A DNA stretch of 64,000 bases from JAXMDC01 sp046349035 (GTDB lineage: Bacteria; Pseudomonadota; Alphaproteobacteria; Rhizobiales; Kaistiaceae): contig JAXMDC010000002.1 in the NCBI GenBank assembly GCA_046349035.1, positions 1,068,722-1,132,721 on the forward strand, given 5' to 3'. This document shows positions 1-7,408 of this stretch, piece by piece. A program made the translations under genes and the position numbers. The first letter of the stretch is position 1. Each line of letters starts with the position of its first letter. The notes under the pieces were generated by a model. The model saw nothing but the letters and a program-made list of their open reading frames with translations, did no database searches and had not been told where the DNA came from.

Positions 1-1
1 C

Positions 2-1570
2 GCGGTTGGCAGGCGCGAAGAGATCGGCAAGTTCCTTCGCCCCTTCTGGCGCGACCAAGACATCGGCGAAGACAACCAGGCGGCGATCGCCAAGGAGTTT
101 GGCGATACGCTTGGCGCGGCCGACGCCAAGGCGCGGATGGATCGCCTCCTCTATGCCGGTAAGGCGGACGATGGTCTGCGCGCCTCCCGCCTCCTCGACA
201 AACCGCAGCAGCAGCTCGCGGAGGCGCGTGCCGCGGTCATCAAACGCGCTGCCAACGCCAGCAGACTGCTGGACGACGTGCCCGCCGCGGAGAAGAAGGA
301 CCCTGGGCACCTCTTCGCGCGCATCCAACTCCTGCGCCGAGCCGGCAAGCTGACCGAGGCGGCGCAACTCATGCTGACCGCGCCGACCGATCCCAAGGTC
401 CTGGTGAACCCAGATGCTTGGTCGGAAGAACGGCGAGAGATTGCCCGGCGCCTTATCGACGCGGGTGGCGACGCCAAGCTGGCGTATCGCGTGATGGAGC
501 ACGCTGCCGCGACATCGCGAACCCCGCGCGTCGAAGCGGAATTCGAGGCTGGCTGGTACGCCTTCCGCCTCGTCAACGACAAGAAGGCGGCGGCGCGACA
601 CTTCAAGGAAATCCTCGCCAATTCGACCAGCGCCGTCAGCCAGGCGCGCGGCAACTACTGGCTCGGCCGCGTGGCGGAGTCGGAAGGCAACGCCGCCGAG
701 GCCAACGACTACTTCAAGAAAGCATCGGCTTACCCAACGGCCTTCTACGGCCAAATGGCGGCGCTGAAGCTGAAGCGCACCGATCTTGGTCTCGGCCGCC
801 TGCCCAGTGTCGACGAAGCGACCGCCCGCCGCTTCGGCGATCGCGAACTCGTCCAGGTCATCGCCCGTCTTCACGGGGTCGGACGAAACGACGAGACGGC
901 AATCTTCTACCGACAGTTGGCGGGCACGCTCACCGACCCCGGCGAGCTGACCCTGCTCGGCGCGCTCGCCGACTCGCGAAAGCAGTACAAGGTCGCCCTG
1001 CAAGTCGGCCAAATCGCCCAGGGCCGCATCGCCGACGTTGGCACGCTGGCCTTTCCCACTGCCGGCCTTCCCGCCTATGGCGGGCCGGCCAAGATCGATG
1101 CCCCTGTGCTTTACGCTGTGGCGCGCCAGGAAAGCGCGTTCGATCAGTCCACCGTCTCCAGCGCCGGCGCCGTCGGTCTGATGCAGATCATGCCGCAATT
1201 CGCCAAGGAGATGGCCGACAAGGTCGGCCTGCCTTTCGCTAAGGAACGCCTTTACACCGACCCCGCCTATAACGTGCAGATCGGCGCTGCCGAACTCGCA
1301 GCGCTTGCTGCCGACTACAACGGCTCCTATCTGCTGACATTCGCCGCCTATAACGCCGGGCCAGGCCGCCTTGGCGAGTGGATCAAGACCTATGGCGACC
1401 CGCGCGATCCCAAGATCGATGCCGCCGACTGGATCGAACGAATCCCCTTTGCCGAGACTCGCAACTACGTCCAGCGGGTCCTCGAAAACCTAACCGTCTA
1501 CCGCGCCCGTATCGGCTCTCCCACCCTCCGCTTTCACACCGACCTTTACGGCACTCGACCGCAGGGTTAG
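2..1570 (+). CDS. slt: Soluble lytic murein transglycosylase, 5'-truncated
   Basis: Periplasmic enzyme that cuts the MurNAc-GlcNAc bond of peptidoglycan to give 1,6-anhydro-muropeptides. The reading frame is open from base 2, so the start and signal peptide lie outside the window. The N-terminal two thirds is an alpha-helical superhelical (U/L-type) region; the C-terminal SLT domain begins near base 1090. The catalytic glutamate is in ARQESAF (codon 1130-1132), followed by the SLT motifs AGAVGLMQIMP and AAYNAGPGR. The anhydro-muropeptides it releases are substrates for the AnmK recycling route encoded at 29.4-30.6 kb. The family call is firm; only the left boundary is missing. Confidence 0.93.
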   Translation, partial: AVGRREEIGKFLRPFWRDQDIGEDNQAAIAKEFGDTLGAADAKARMDRLLYAGKADDGLRASRLLDKPQQQLAEARAAVIKRAANASRLLDDVPAAEKKDPGHLFARIQLLRRAGKLTEAAQLMLTAPTDPKVLVNPDAWSEERREIARRLIDAGGDAKLAYRVMEHAAATSRTPRVEAEFEAGWYAFRLVNDKKAAARHFKEILANSTSAVSQARGNYWLGRVAESEGNAAEANDYFKKASAYPTAFYGQMAALKLKRTDLGLGRLPSVDEATARRFGDRELVQVIARLHGVGRNDETAIFYRQLAGTLTDPGELTLLGALADSRKQYKVALQVGQIAQGRIADVGTLAFPTAGLPAYGGPAKIDAPVLYAVARQESAFDQSTVSSAGAVGLMQIMPQFAKEMADKVGLPFAKERLYTDPAYNVQIGAAELAALAADYNGSYLLTFAAYNAGPGRLGEWIKTYGDPRDPKIDAADWIERIPFAETRNYVQRVLENLTVYRARIGSPTLRFHTDLYGTRPQG

Positions 1571-1618
1571 GGGCGGCGGTGCGCACAAAGTAGCAGGATC
1601 GGCTCTGGCCGGAAGTGC

Positions 1619-2365
1619 ATGGATCGCCTCGCTCAATACGCCATCGTCACAGCCTACTATAAAGAGGACGAAGCGACGATCAGGCGCTGTATAACGAGCG
1701 TTGCTGCTCAAGGCGCCAGCTGCGAACACTTTCTTGTTGCCGACGGCCACCCGCAAGCATGGCTTGCCAGCCAAGCAATACGCCACATCGTCCTCGACCG
1801 CGCCCACGGCGATTTCGGCAACACGCCGAGAGGCGTTGGGGCACTGCTAGCAATCTGCGAGGGATTTGACGGCTTCTGTTTTTTGGACGCCGACAACTGG
1901 CTGGAGCCAAGCCATTTGGCGGACTGCATTGCAGCGGCATCGAGCATTGAAGACTGCGATCTTGTCCGTACTGGGCGCACCTTCCGTCGACCGGACGGGT
2001 CACTGCTACCAGTGGCAGAGGATCGAGACTCGGACTTCACAGACACCAACTGCTTTTTCTTCCTCCCCGGCAGCTATCACCTCACCCACCACTTCGCGAT
2101 TGCGCCGCGGGAGTTTGCTCCCATCGGCGACCGCATCTTCTCGCGAGCGCTGAAGCGCGCGAACCTACGGGAGGCCGCTGTCGGCCACGCCACGGTCAAT
2201 TACAGCTGTGGCTGGGCAAGCGCGTACCATGCTTTGGGAGAAACGCCGCCGGATGGGGCCAAACCAAACATTGATGCGTCGCCCATTTGGGGATGGTTGG
2301 CGACCCGGGATCGGCGGGAGTTGGAGATCATTTCGCGTCGGTCCGGGGTCAAACTCCCAGAGTGA
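1619..2365 (+). CDS. GT2-like (GT-A fold) glycosyltransferase
   Basis: 248-residue protein that looks like a compact GT-A glycosyltransferase. It opens with the nucleotide-binding strand YAIVTAYYKEDE, has a helix resembling IRRCITSVAAQ, and a metal-binding DXD-type motif FLDADNW around residue 90. No membrane segment is visible, so it should be cytoplasmic or peripheral. ATG 1619 has GGAAG four bases upstream. It lies 48 bases after slt and two bases before the next glycosyltransferase gene, so the two are probably co-translated. Donor and acceptor cannot be read from the sequence. The C-terminal half, with SCGWASAYHAL, matches nothing I recognise. Confidence 0.7.
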   Translation: MDRLAQYAIVTAYYKEDEATIRRCITSVAAQGASCEHFLVADGHPQAWLASQAIRHIVLDRAHGDFGNTPRGVGALLAICEGFDGFCFLDADNWLEPSHLADCIAAASSIEDCDLVRTGRTFRRPDGSLLPVAEDRDSDFTDTNCFFFLPGSYHLTHHFAIAPREFAPIGDRIFSRALKRANLREAAVGHATVNYSCGWASAYHALGETPPDGAKPNIDASPIWGWLATRDRRELEIISRRSGVKLPE

Positions 2366-2367
2366 CG

Positions 2368-3297
2368 ATGCAAGAGGAAATTGGCCGGCACCAATCAATT
2401 GAGTACCTCGCCTCGGAGCGGGCTTTTGCCTGGGAGGCGGATTGGCTGCGCGACTTACTCGGCGCCCCCTGCTTCGATCGCTTCCGTCGAGCGGACTTCG
2501 ACACCGAACTACCCCGATCGCCGACCGTGGCCATCGTCAATGCCGGAACAGGCTATCGACGATTCTTGGACGACCTGAGCGAGGGACAAATCCGTTACGG
2601 CGTAATCTTGTTGTCTGACGAATTTCTTTCGGAGCCCTGCGATTACATCGACGATCCCTACTGCACGTTCATCGCACGGAACTACGTCCACCCTGCCCTC
2701 GACGGCCATCCAAAAGTGCTTGCGTTAGGTCTGGGGTACAGAAATGGGTTCGTCGCGCGTCAACCGAGGCTGCCCCCAGACAAGCGGCGCTACGCCTGGA
2801 ACTTCATGGGCACCGTCCGCGACGAACCGCGCCGCCTGGCCCTTGCCGCCTTCTCGGATTGCGCGCCGAACTTCCTCCATCAGACGTCCCACTTCAACTC
2901 AAGCGACTACTTGGACGTGGAGACCTATGCCGGTGTTCTAACTAATTCGCGGTTCACCCTTTGCCCGCAGGGCCACATCAATATCGATAGCTTCCGCTTC
3001 TGCGAGGCGCTTGAAGCCGGTTCGATACCGGTGGTTCTGGAGCGGGCGAGACACTTCAACGCGCGGCCGACCTACTGGCACCGCCTCTTCCCGGGCGAGA
3101 CTGAGTTGCCCTTCATTGTCGCCACCGACTGGCAGCTTGCACGCCGTCAGGTCGACGATCTCCTCCAACCTGCGGCAAGAGACGCACTCCGCGCAAAACA
3201 GGAAGCGTGCTGCACTTTCTGGCAATCTTGGAAACGCCGATGGGGCGACGCTCTTCACACGATGATAGGAAGCGTCGCGGGCGCTGCAAACGGCTAG
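2368..3297 (+). CDS. Exostosin-like (GT47-type) glycosyltransferase
   Basis: 309 residues from the ATG at 2368, two bases after the stop of the preceding glycosyltransferase; an in-frame upstream ATG at 2287 would overlap that gene by 79 bases and is less likely. The second half carries an exostosin-like signature: FMGTVRDEPRR, then SRFTLCPQGHINIDSFRFCEAL followed by AGSIPVVLE, where the G-D/N-S-x-R-x-xEAL block resembles the nucleotide-sugar site of GT47 enzymes. No membrane helix is seen. The substrate is unknown; a surface glycan is a reasonable guess from the neighbours. The stop codon is shared with the oppositely oriented gene that follows, through a CTAG palindrome. Confidence 0.68.
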   Translation: MQEEIGRHQSIEYLASERAFAWEADWLRDLLGAPCFDRFRRADFDTELPRSPTVAIVNAGTGYRRFLDDLSEGQIRYGVILLSDEFLSEPCDYIDDPYCTFIARNYVHPALDGHPKVLALGLGYRNGFVARQPRLPPDKRRYAWNFMGTVRDEPRRLALAAFSDCAPNFLHQTSHFNSSDYLDVETYAGVLTNSRFTLCPQGHINIDSFRFCEALEAGSIPVVLERARHFNARPTYWHRLFPGETELPFIVATDWQLARRQVDDLLQPAARDALRAKQEACCTFWQSWKRRWGDALHTMIGSVAGAANG

Positions 3298-5432
3298 GTT
3301 TTCGGAGACAACCGATCTCCAATGCGCGGCTGTTCCATCATGTGGAGATACGCCGCTTCGATGTTGGTGCGGAAGCGATCGGTGTTGAATAGCGCCGTTT
3401 CACCGCGATTCTTCAACAGCTTTGCTTTTACCGAGCGAAGGAGTTGGGGATTCCATGCAAGGCGGAGCGCCAAGCGTTCGTAGTCGTGCAACGTCGACGT
3501 TATGAGTTCCGGCATGCCAATCGCCGAAAGCACGCTTGCCCCGACTCGCCCCGCGAACGTCTCCCCTAGGCATGTCACAACCGGTACGCCGACCCACAGC
3601 GCATCACTTGCGGTCGTATGCGCGCCGCACGGCAGCGTGTCCAGGAACAAATCGGCTAGACTCATACGGGCCAGGTGATCTGCCTGTGGTAACGCCTTCG
3701 CGAAGCGCATTCGTTCCGGCTGCAGCCCCCGAGACGCCGCCTCGCGAACGAGATTCCGGTGTGCAGCCCCCTCCCCGCGATCCAAGAACCAAATGACGCT
3801 CCCCTCGACAGATCGCACCAGCCGGCACCAGATATCGAGGATCGCCGGCGTGATCTTGAATGGATTGTGGAAGGCACAGAAAATGACGGCATCGTTCGGG
3901 AGTCCACACGACGCCCGGTCGGGAACCCCCGCAACCGGGCGGCGGTCGTCGGTCGCCTGATAAGTGTCGGGGAGGTAGACGACCTCTTCCGAATAGAAAT
4001 CCCGGTCCGCCGGCGGAATAACCACCCGGTCGGCCACGATAAAATCGATATAGGGTGCCCCCATCGTGCCCGGAAAACCAAGATACGAGACCTGCACCGG
4101 CGCCGGCCGATGGGCAAGGATGCCGGGACGGCTATCGCGGGTGAAGCCCTTCAAGTCCACTGCGATGTCGATCTCGAGCGCCCTTATTGTTTCGGCGGTT
4201 TGCCGGTCGGATTGGGCAGCAACGTCGACGAATCGGTCGAACGCGCCTTCGATGCGTCGCCGCATCGCCGATGGCGCCGACGGCCCGAATGATATGCCGG
4301 TCACCTCGAACCTTTTCCGGTCATGGCGCTCGATAAGTCCAGCCATCAAGTGGGCGGTTGCATGCTCGTAATAATCGGCCGAGAGATATGCTAGGCGGAC
4401 CCGATCATGATCGTAGCGCTCGCCACGCCAAAGCGGCTCGGCCGCAGGCGGATATTCCCGACCGGCATACGCGACGGCACACTTCAGTTGATCGCGAGGT
4501 GTGCCACCAAGGGTGATGAGCGTGAAGGGAGTCACCACTGCCTTGCCGGACCGCACCCCGGCCACGATTCTCTCCACCCGCGTGTCGAGACCGTCCCATA
4601 GAAGGTTGGCCGTTTGAAAATTGACCGCCTCGCCGAGGGCGTAGTTCTCTTCGCCGCTGGCCAAAAGCCGCTCATGAGCGGCCATCGCTTCCCCCGCCCT
4701 TCCGAGAACCGCCAAGGCGGCCGCGCGGGCTCGGAGCGCTGGCACCAAATCGGGCCGGATCGAAAGCGCCGTGTCGGCGCTTTCGATTGCCTCTTGGAAC
4801 CGCCCGAGGCTGAGCAGTGACTTGGCCTGATTGGCCCACGCTGCGGCGTGGGCGGGACGGAGTGCCACGACACGCTCGTACGCGATCACTGCTTCGTCAA
4901 ATCGCCGGAGCGCGCGGAGTGCGTTGCCGCGATTGAACAGGACATCTGGCGACTTTGGGGCCAGCGCCAGCGCCCTGTCGTAGTCGGCAAGGGCCCGCTC
5001 CGGCTGGGACGAGGCAAGGAAGACATCCCCCCGATTTCCGAGGGCATTGGCAAATCCCGGATCGAGGGACAGCGCCCGGTCGAGACACGTAAGCGCCTCG
5101 GGGAAGCGTTTCAGGAGCGTCAAAGCGACCCCGCGATTCGCCCATGCGGGGGCAGCATCCGGATCGACGGCCAAAGCTCGTGCGATCAGCGCCTCGGCCT
5201 CTTCATAGGAGCCTTGTTGCGAGCGCACGATGCCCAGAAGGTGCAGGCCGTCGAAATTGCCGGGCTCGATGTCAAGAACCCGCCGATAGGCCGCCTCTGC
5301 GTCGGCTAGGCGACCCTGCTGATGCATACGGATGGCCCGGTCGAGAGTCTGGTCCAAGTCCGTCAAGGATTTGTCCGCTATGTGCGCTCGGTCATGTTCC
5401 GCTATGGCGTTCTTCGGCGTTGCGAGCGCCAA
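3294..5432 (-). CDS. TPR / SPINDLY-OGT family protein glycosyltransferase (copy 1)
   Basis: About 712 residues: a run of seven or so TPR units (residues ~28-270), then a GT41/SPINDLY catalytic region (~330-700). Recognisable blocks are LAYLSADYYEHATAHL, DIAVDLKGFTRDSRPGI, YLGFPGTMGAPYIDF, FHNPFKITPAILDIW with the conserved Lys, and TLPCGAHTTASDALWVGVPV. The family transfers a single sugar (GlcNAc, or fucose in plant SPY) to Ser/Thr of proteins; the donor here is not predictable. The start is uncertain: the first codon is TTG (5430-5432), lying against the porin terminator hairpin with no good ribosome site; ATG at 5325-5327 (MHQQGRLAD) is an alternative. It is paralogous to the gene at 7409-9214. 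Confidence 0.85.
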   Translation of the reverse strand: MALATPKNAIAEHDRAHIADKSLTDLDQTLDRAIRMHQQGRLADAEAAYRRVLDIEPGNFDGLHLLGIVRSQQGSYEEAEALIARALAVDPDAAPAWANRGVALTLLKRFPEALTCLDRALSLDPGFANALGNRGDVFLASSQPERALADYDRALALAPKSPDVLFNRGNALRALRRFDEAVIAYERVVALRPAHAAAWANQAKSLLSLGRFQEAIESADTALSIRPDLVPALRARAAALAVLGRAGEAMAAHERLLASGEENYALGEAVNFQTANLLWDGLDTRVERIVAGVRSGKAVVTPFTLITLGGTPRDQLKCAVAYAGREYPPAAEPLWRGERYDHDRVRLAYLSADYYEHATAHLMAGLIERHDRKRFEVTGISFGPSAPSAMRRRIEGAFDRFVDVAAQSDRQTAETIRALEIDIAVDLKGFTRDSRPGILAHRPAPVQVSYLGFPGTMGAPYIDFIVADRVVIPPADRDFYSEEVVYLPDTYQATDDRRPVAGVPDRASCGLPNDAVIFCAFHNPFKITPAILDIWCRLVRSVEGSVIWFLDRGEGAAHRNLVREAASRGLQPERMRFAKALPQADHLARMSLADLFLDTLPCGAHTTASDALWVGVPVVTCLGETFAGRVGASVLSAIGMPELITSTLHDYERLALRLAWNPQLLRSVKAKLLKNRGETALFNTDRFRTNIEAAYLHMMEQPRIGDRLSPKT

Positions 5433-5436
5433 AATG

Positions 5437-5468
5437 CAAGCGCCCGGCGGAGACCCGCCGGGCGCTTG
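5437..5468 (-). terminator. Rho-independent terminator of the porin gene
   Basis: Perfect 14-bp inverted repeat CAAGCGCCCGGCGG / CCGCCGGGCGCTTG with a 4-base loop (AGAC on the plus strand). Read on the minus strand it lies 22 bases after the porin stop and is followed by CATTTTGG, a short U-rich tail. The tail overlaps the annotated TTG start of the downstream TPR glycosyltransferase, so that gene either has its own promoter further in or depends on read-through. Confidence 0.85.
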
Positions 5469-5490
5469 CTCTAAGCTAGCTGATCCTCCC

Positions 5491-6759
5491 TTACGGGAAG
5501 CTGCGCTGAATCTGGATCTGGCCGGTCGTCGTGGCGATCGTACCCTCCGTCATCTGCCACCGCACCGCGCCCCTCAGGTTCAGGTTGCGCACGAGAGTGT
5601 AAGTCGACGAGAACTCGACTTCAGTCGAGTCACGGATACCCTGACCCTGGGTGCCGACCGACGGAGTATCGCGGAAGCTCGCGGTGAATTCCGATGACAA
5701 CGCGCCCGCGCCTGTCGACCCATTCTGCGCCCAGAAGTGGATAAACGACACCAAGTAGTTATAGTAATTACCCCTTGGTCCGGTGTTCGGCAACAGAGAC
5801 GCATCGTAGTTCAGGCCGAGTCCAATCCACTCACCGGTATGGGCCGAGTATTCGAACAAGCCGCGCAGGCGATCACCCTTGGCGATTGCCGAAAGATCGA
5901 CTTCGATGCCGGCGCCGGCACCCCACGAATCCTTCCACATACGATCGCCGAAGCCGACGGAGAATTTGCCGCTCACCAGCCCCAACTGGTAGGTCATAGC
6001 CGCGACAAGATCGGGGATATTCCCGGTCGGCTGATTGTTCAGCTGGATAGAGCACGATGCCGTCGTCGCACTCGTGCACATGGAAGCGATGCTCGCCCCC
6101 GGATTCACGTTGGTGAAATACCGCTGCCGGTAGTCCTCGGCGGCAAACAGAAACCCAACGTTACCCAGAGCAAAGGCCAAGCGCAGCTGGTTCGACGTGA
6201 TGTTGGAGCCGAGGCCAGCGTCAAGCGTGAATCCGCGACTAATGTCGAAGGCCGACCCCGTGTAACCGGCGAGAACTGGACCGAGTTGCACAAACGCCGA
6301 GCCGACCGTGTAATCGCGATCGACAAACGTAGCCGACGCAAGCGTGCTTTTCCCGGCCGGGATCGTACGCCCGTAGCCATCGATGTTGGCGGTCACGGTA
6401 AACTGACCGGTCAGCTGACCGTATTCGGTGTTGGACGTCGTGATCACCGTCAACGCCGCCGCAGAAGTGAATTCGTGATCGTCGTCGAGACCCGAGTTCG
6501 TACCGACATGACCGGGGTTCCGATTATCGCCGATCGTCAGGTTGAACGTCACCGTGCCCTGGAGCCTGATGCAGGTGTCCAGGCCGGGAGCGAAGAAGTA
6601 GCCTGTGCCGAAGGCGCTGCAGATGCGCACATAGTCGACAGCGGGTGCCGCCGGCGCGGCGGCGGGAGCCGGGCGGGCGGGGGTCTTATCGGCGGCCTGG
6701 GCGGCGCTGACCGTCATGAGAGCGGCGGCAGAACCGAGGAGAAGCGTCCTGAAATTCAT
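5491..6759 (-). CDS. Porin_2-family outer-membrane porin
   Basis: 422-residue beta-barrel porin of the alphaproteobacterial Porin_2 type, for passive diffusion of small solutes across the outer membrane. ATG 6757-6759 has GGAGG nine bases upstream. A signal peptide covers residues 1-22 (cleavage after AQA), followed by an Ala/Pro-rich linker and the family hallmark VRICSAFGTGYFFAPGLDTC with its two cysteines. The rest is alternating amphipathic strands. An in-frame extension to 6999 exists but has neither ribosome site nor signal peptide. The protein ends in Ser-Phe-Pro rather than the usual terminal aromatic residue. A strong terminator follows. A GC-rich upstream region of about 490 bases separates it from tRNA-Ser. 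Confidence 0.9.
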   Translation of the reverse strand: MNFRTLLLGSAAALMTVSAAQAADKTPARPAPAAAPAAPAVDYVRICSAFGTGYFFAPGLDTCIRLQGTVTFNLTIGDNRNPGHVGTNSGLDDDHEFTSAAALTVITTSNTEYGQLTGQFTVTANIDGYGRTIPAGKSTLASATFVDRDYTVGSAFVQLGPVLAGYTGSAFDISRGFTLDAGLGSNITSNQLRLAFALGNVGFLFAAEDYRQRYFTNVNPGASIASMCTSATTASCSIQLNNQPTGNIPDLVAAMTYQLGLVSGKFSVGFGDRMWKDSWGAGAGIEVDLSAIAKGDRLRGLFEYSAHTGEWIGLGLNYDASLLPNTGPRGNYYNYLVSFIHFWAQNGSTGAGALSSEFTASFRDTPSVGTQGQGIRDSTEVEFSSTYTLVRNLNLRGAVRWQMTEGTIATTTGQIQIQRSFP

Positions 6760-7254
6760 AATCCCTGACCTCCGATGGTCATTGTTAGGTCCGCCCTCGC
6801 TCCAGAACCATCGCGCCATTCTTCGGCGCCCCCCAGCTCCGGATGAGGATCGTCCCGATCCCCCACTCTCGCCCGCCGGTCCGCGTCTTTGCCCACCCCT
6901 GGGCCACCGGCAAAACGACACGACAGAGGAGCCAAGTTCCCCCCTCGCAGTGCCGACAATAGCTGGGCTGTCGGCCGGCGCAACCGCGAAAGCACCCATG
7001 GAACCCCTCGGTTAAGAGGTTTTGGAGACGTGTTGCAGATTTGGCACGAATTCCGGGGACGGCCGATTGTTCGGGCTTGATTTTTGCGCGACCAAAGTGA
7101 TGGGAGAAATTCGCCTCCCTTGATCGAACTCGTGCCGTAGCCGGCTGTCGGCGCAACGCATCCGGTGATTCGCCGAGGTGGCGCTGACACCACCGGTTCG
7201 CATTGGGAGAAAAGCCTTGATCGGCTATTGACGCGCCTTTATTCCCGGCCGGAC
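6760..7254. other. Non-coding region between porin and tRNA-Ser
   Basis: 495 bases with no convincing gene; open frames crossing it lack homology-like motifs and ribosome sites. It must hold the porin promoter (minus strand) and the tRNA-Ser promoter (plus strand). A possible tRNA promoter is TTGATC at 7217-7222 with TATTCC at 7240-7245, 17-base spacing, placing transcription start about 3 bases before the tRNA; the -10 matches only 3 of 6 consensus positions. I could not pick out the porin promoter. Confidence 0.5.
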
Positions 7255-7347
7255 GGAGAGGTGGCCGAGTGGTCGAAGGCGCTCGCCTGCTAAGCGAGTA
7301 TACGGTCAAAAGCTGTATCGTGGGTTCGAATCCCATCCTCTCCGCCA
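7255..7347 (+). tRNA. serX: tRNA-Ser(GCU)
   Basis: Class II tRNA reading AGC/AGU. The acceptor stem GGAGAGG (7255-7261) pairs with CCTCTCC (7337-7343), followed by discriminator G and an encoded CCA (7345-7347). The anticodon stem CTCGC/GCGAG encloses the loop CTGCTAA with anticodon GCT. The variable arm is long, as expected for serine. The T arm is GTGGGTTCGAATCCCAT. No integrase or second copy of the 3' end was seen in the window, so there is no sign that it is an attachment site. The TPR glycosyltransferase gene begins 61 bases downstream on the same strand. Confidence 0.97.
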
Positions 7348-7408
7348 GATTCAGGAAAGCGCACGCCGATCCCGTCTGGTCGCCGGCGCTTGCCGGGCGG
7401 CCGCACCG

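Noticed and set aside
7043..7056. TGGCACG as a sigma-54 promoter half
   Set aside because: The GC element that should follow at the right spacing (TTGC) is absent.
7255..7347. tRNA-Ser as an integration site for a genomic island
   Set aside because: No integrase gene and no second copy of the tRNA 3' end in the window.
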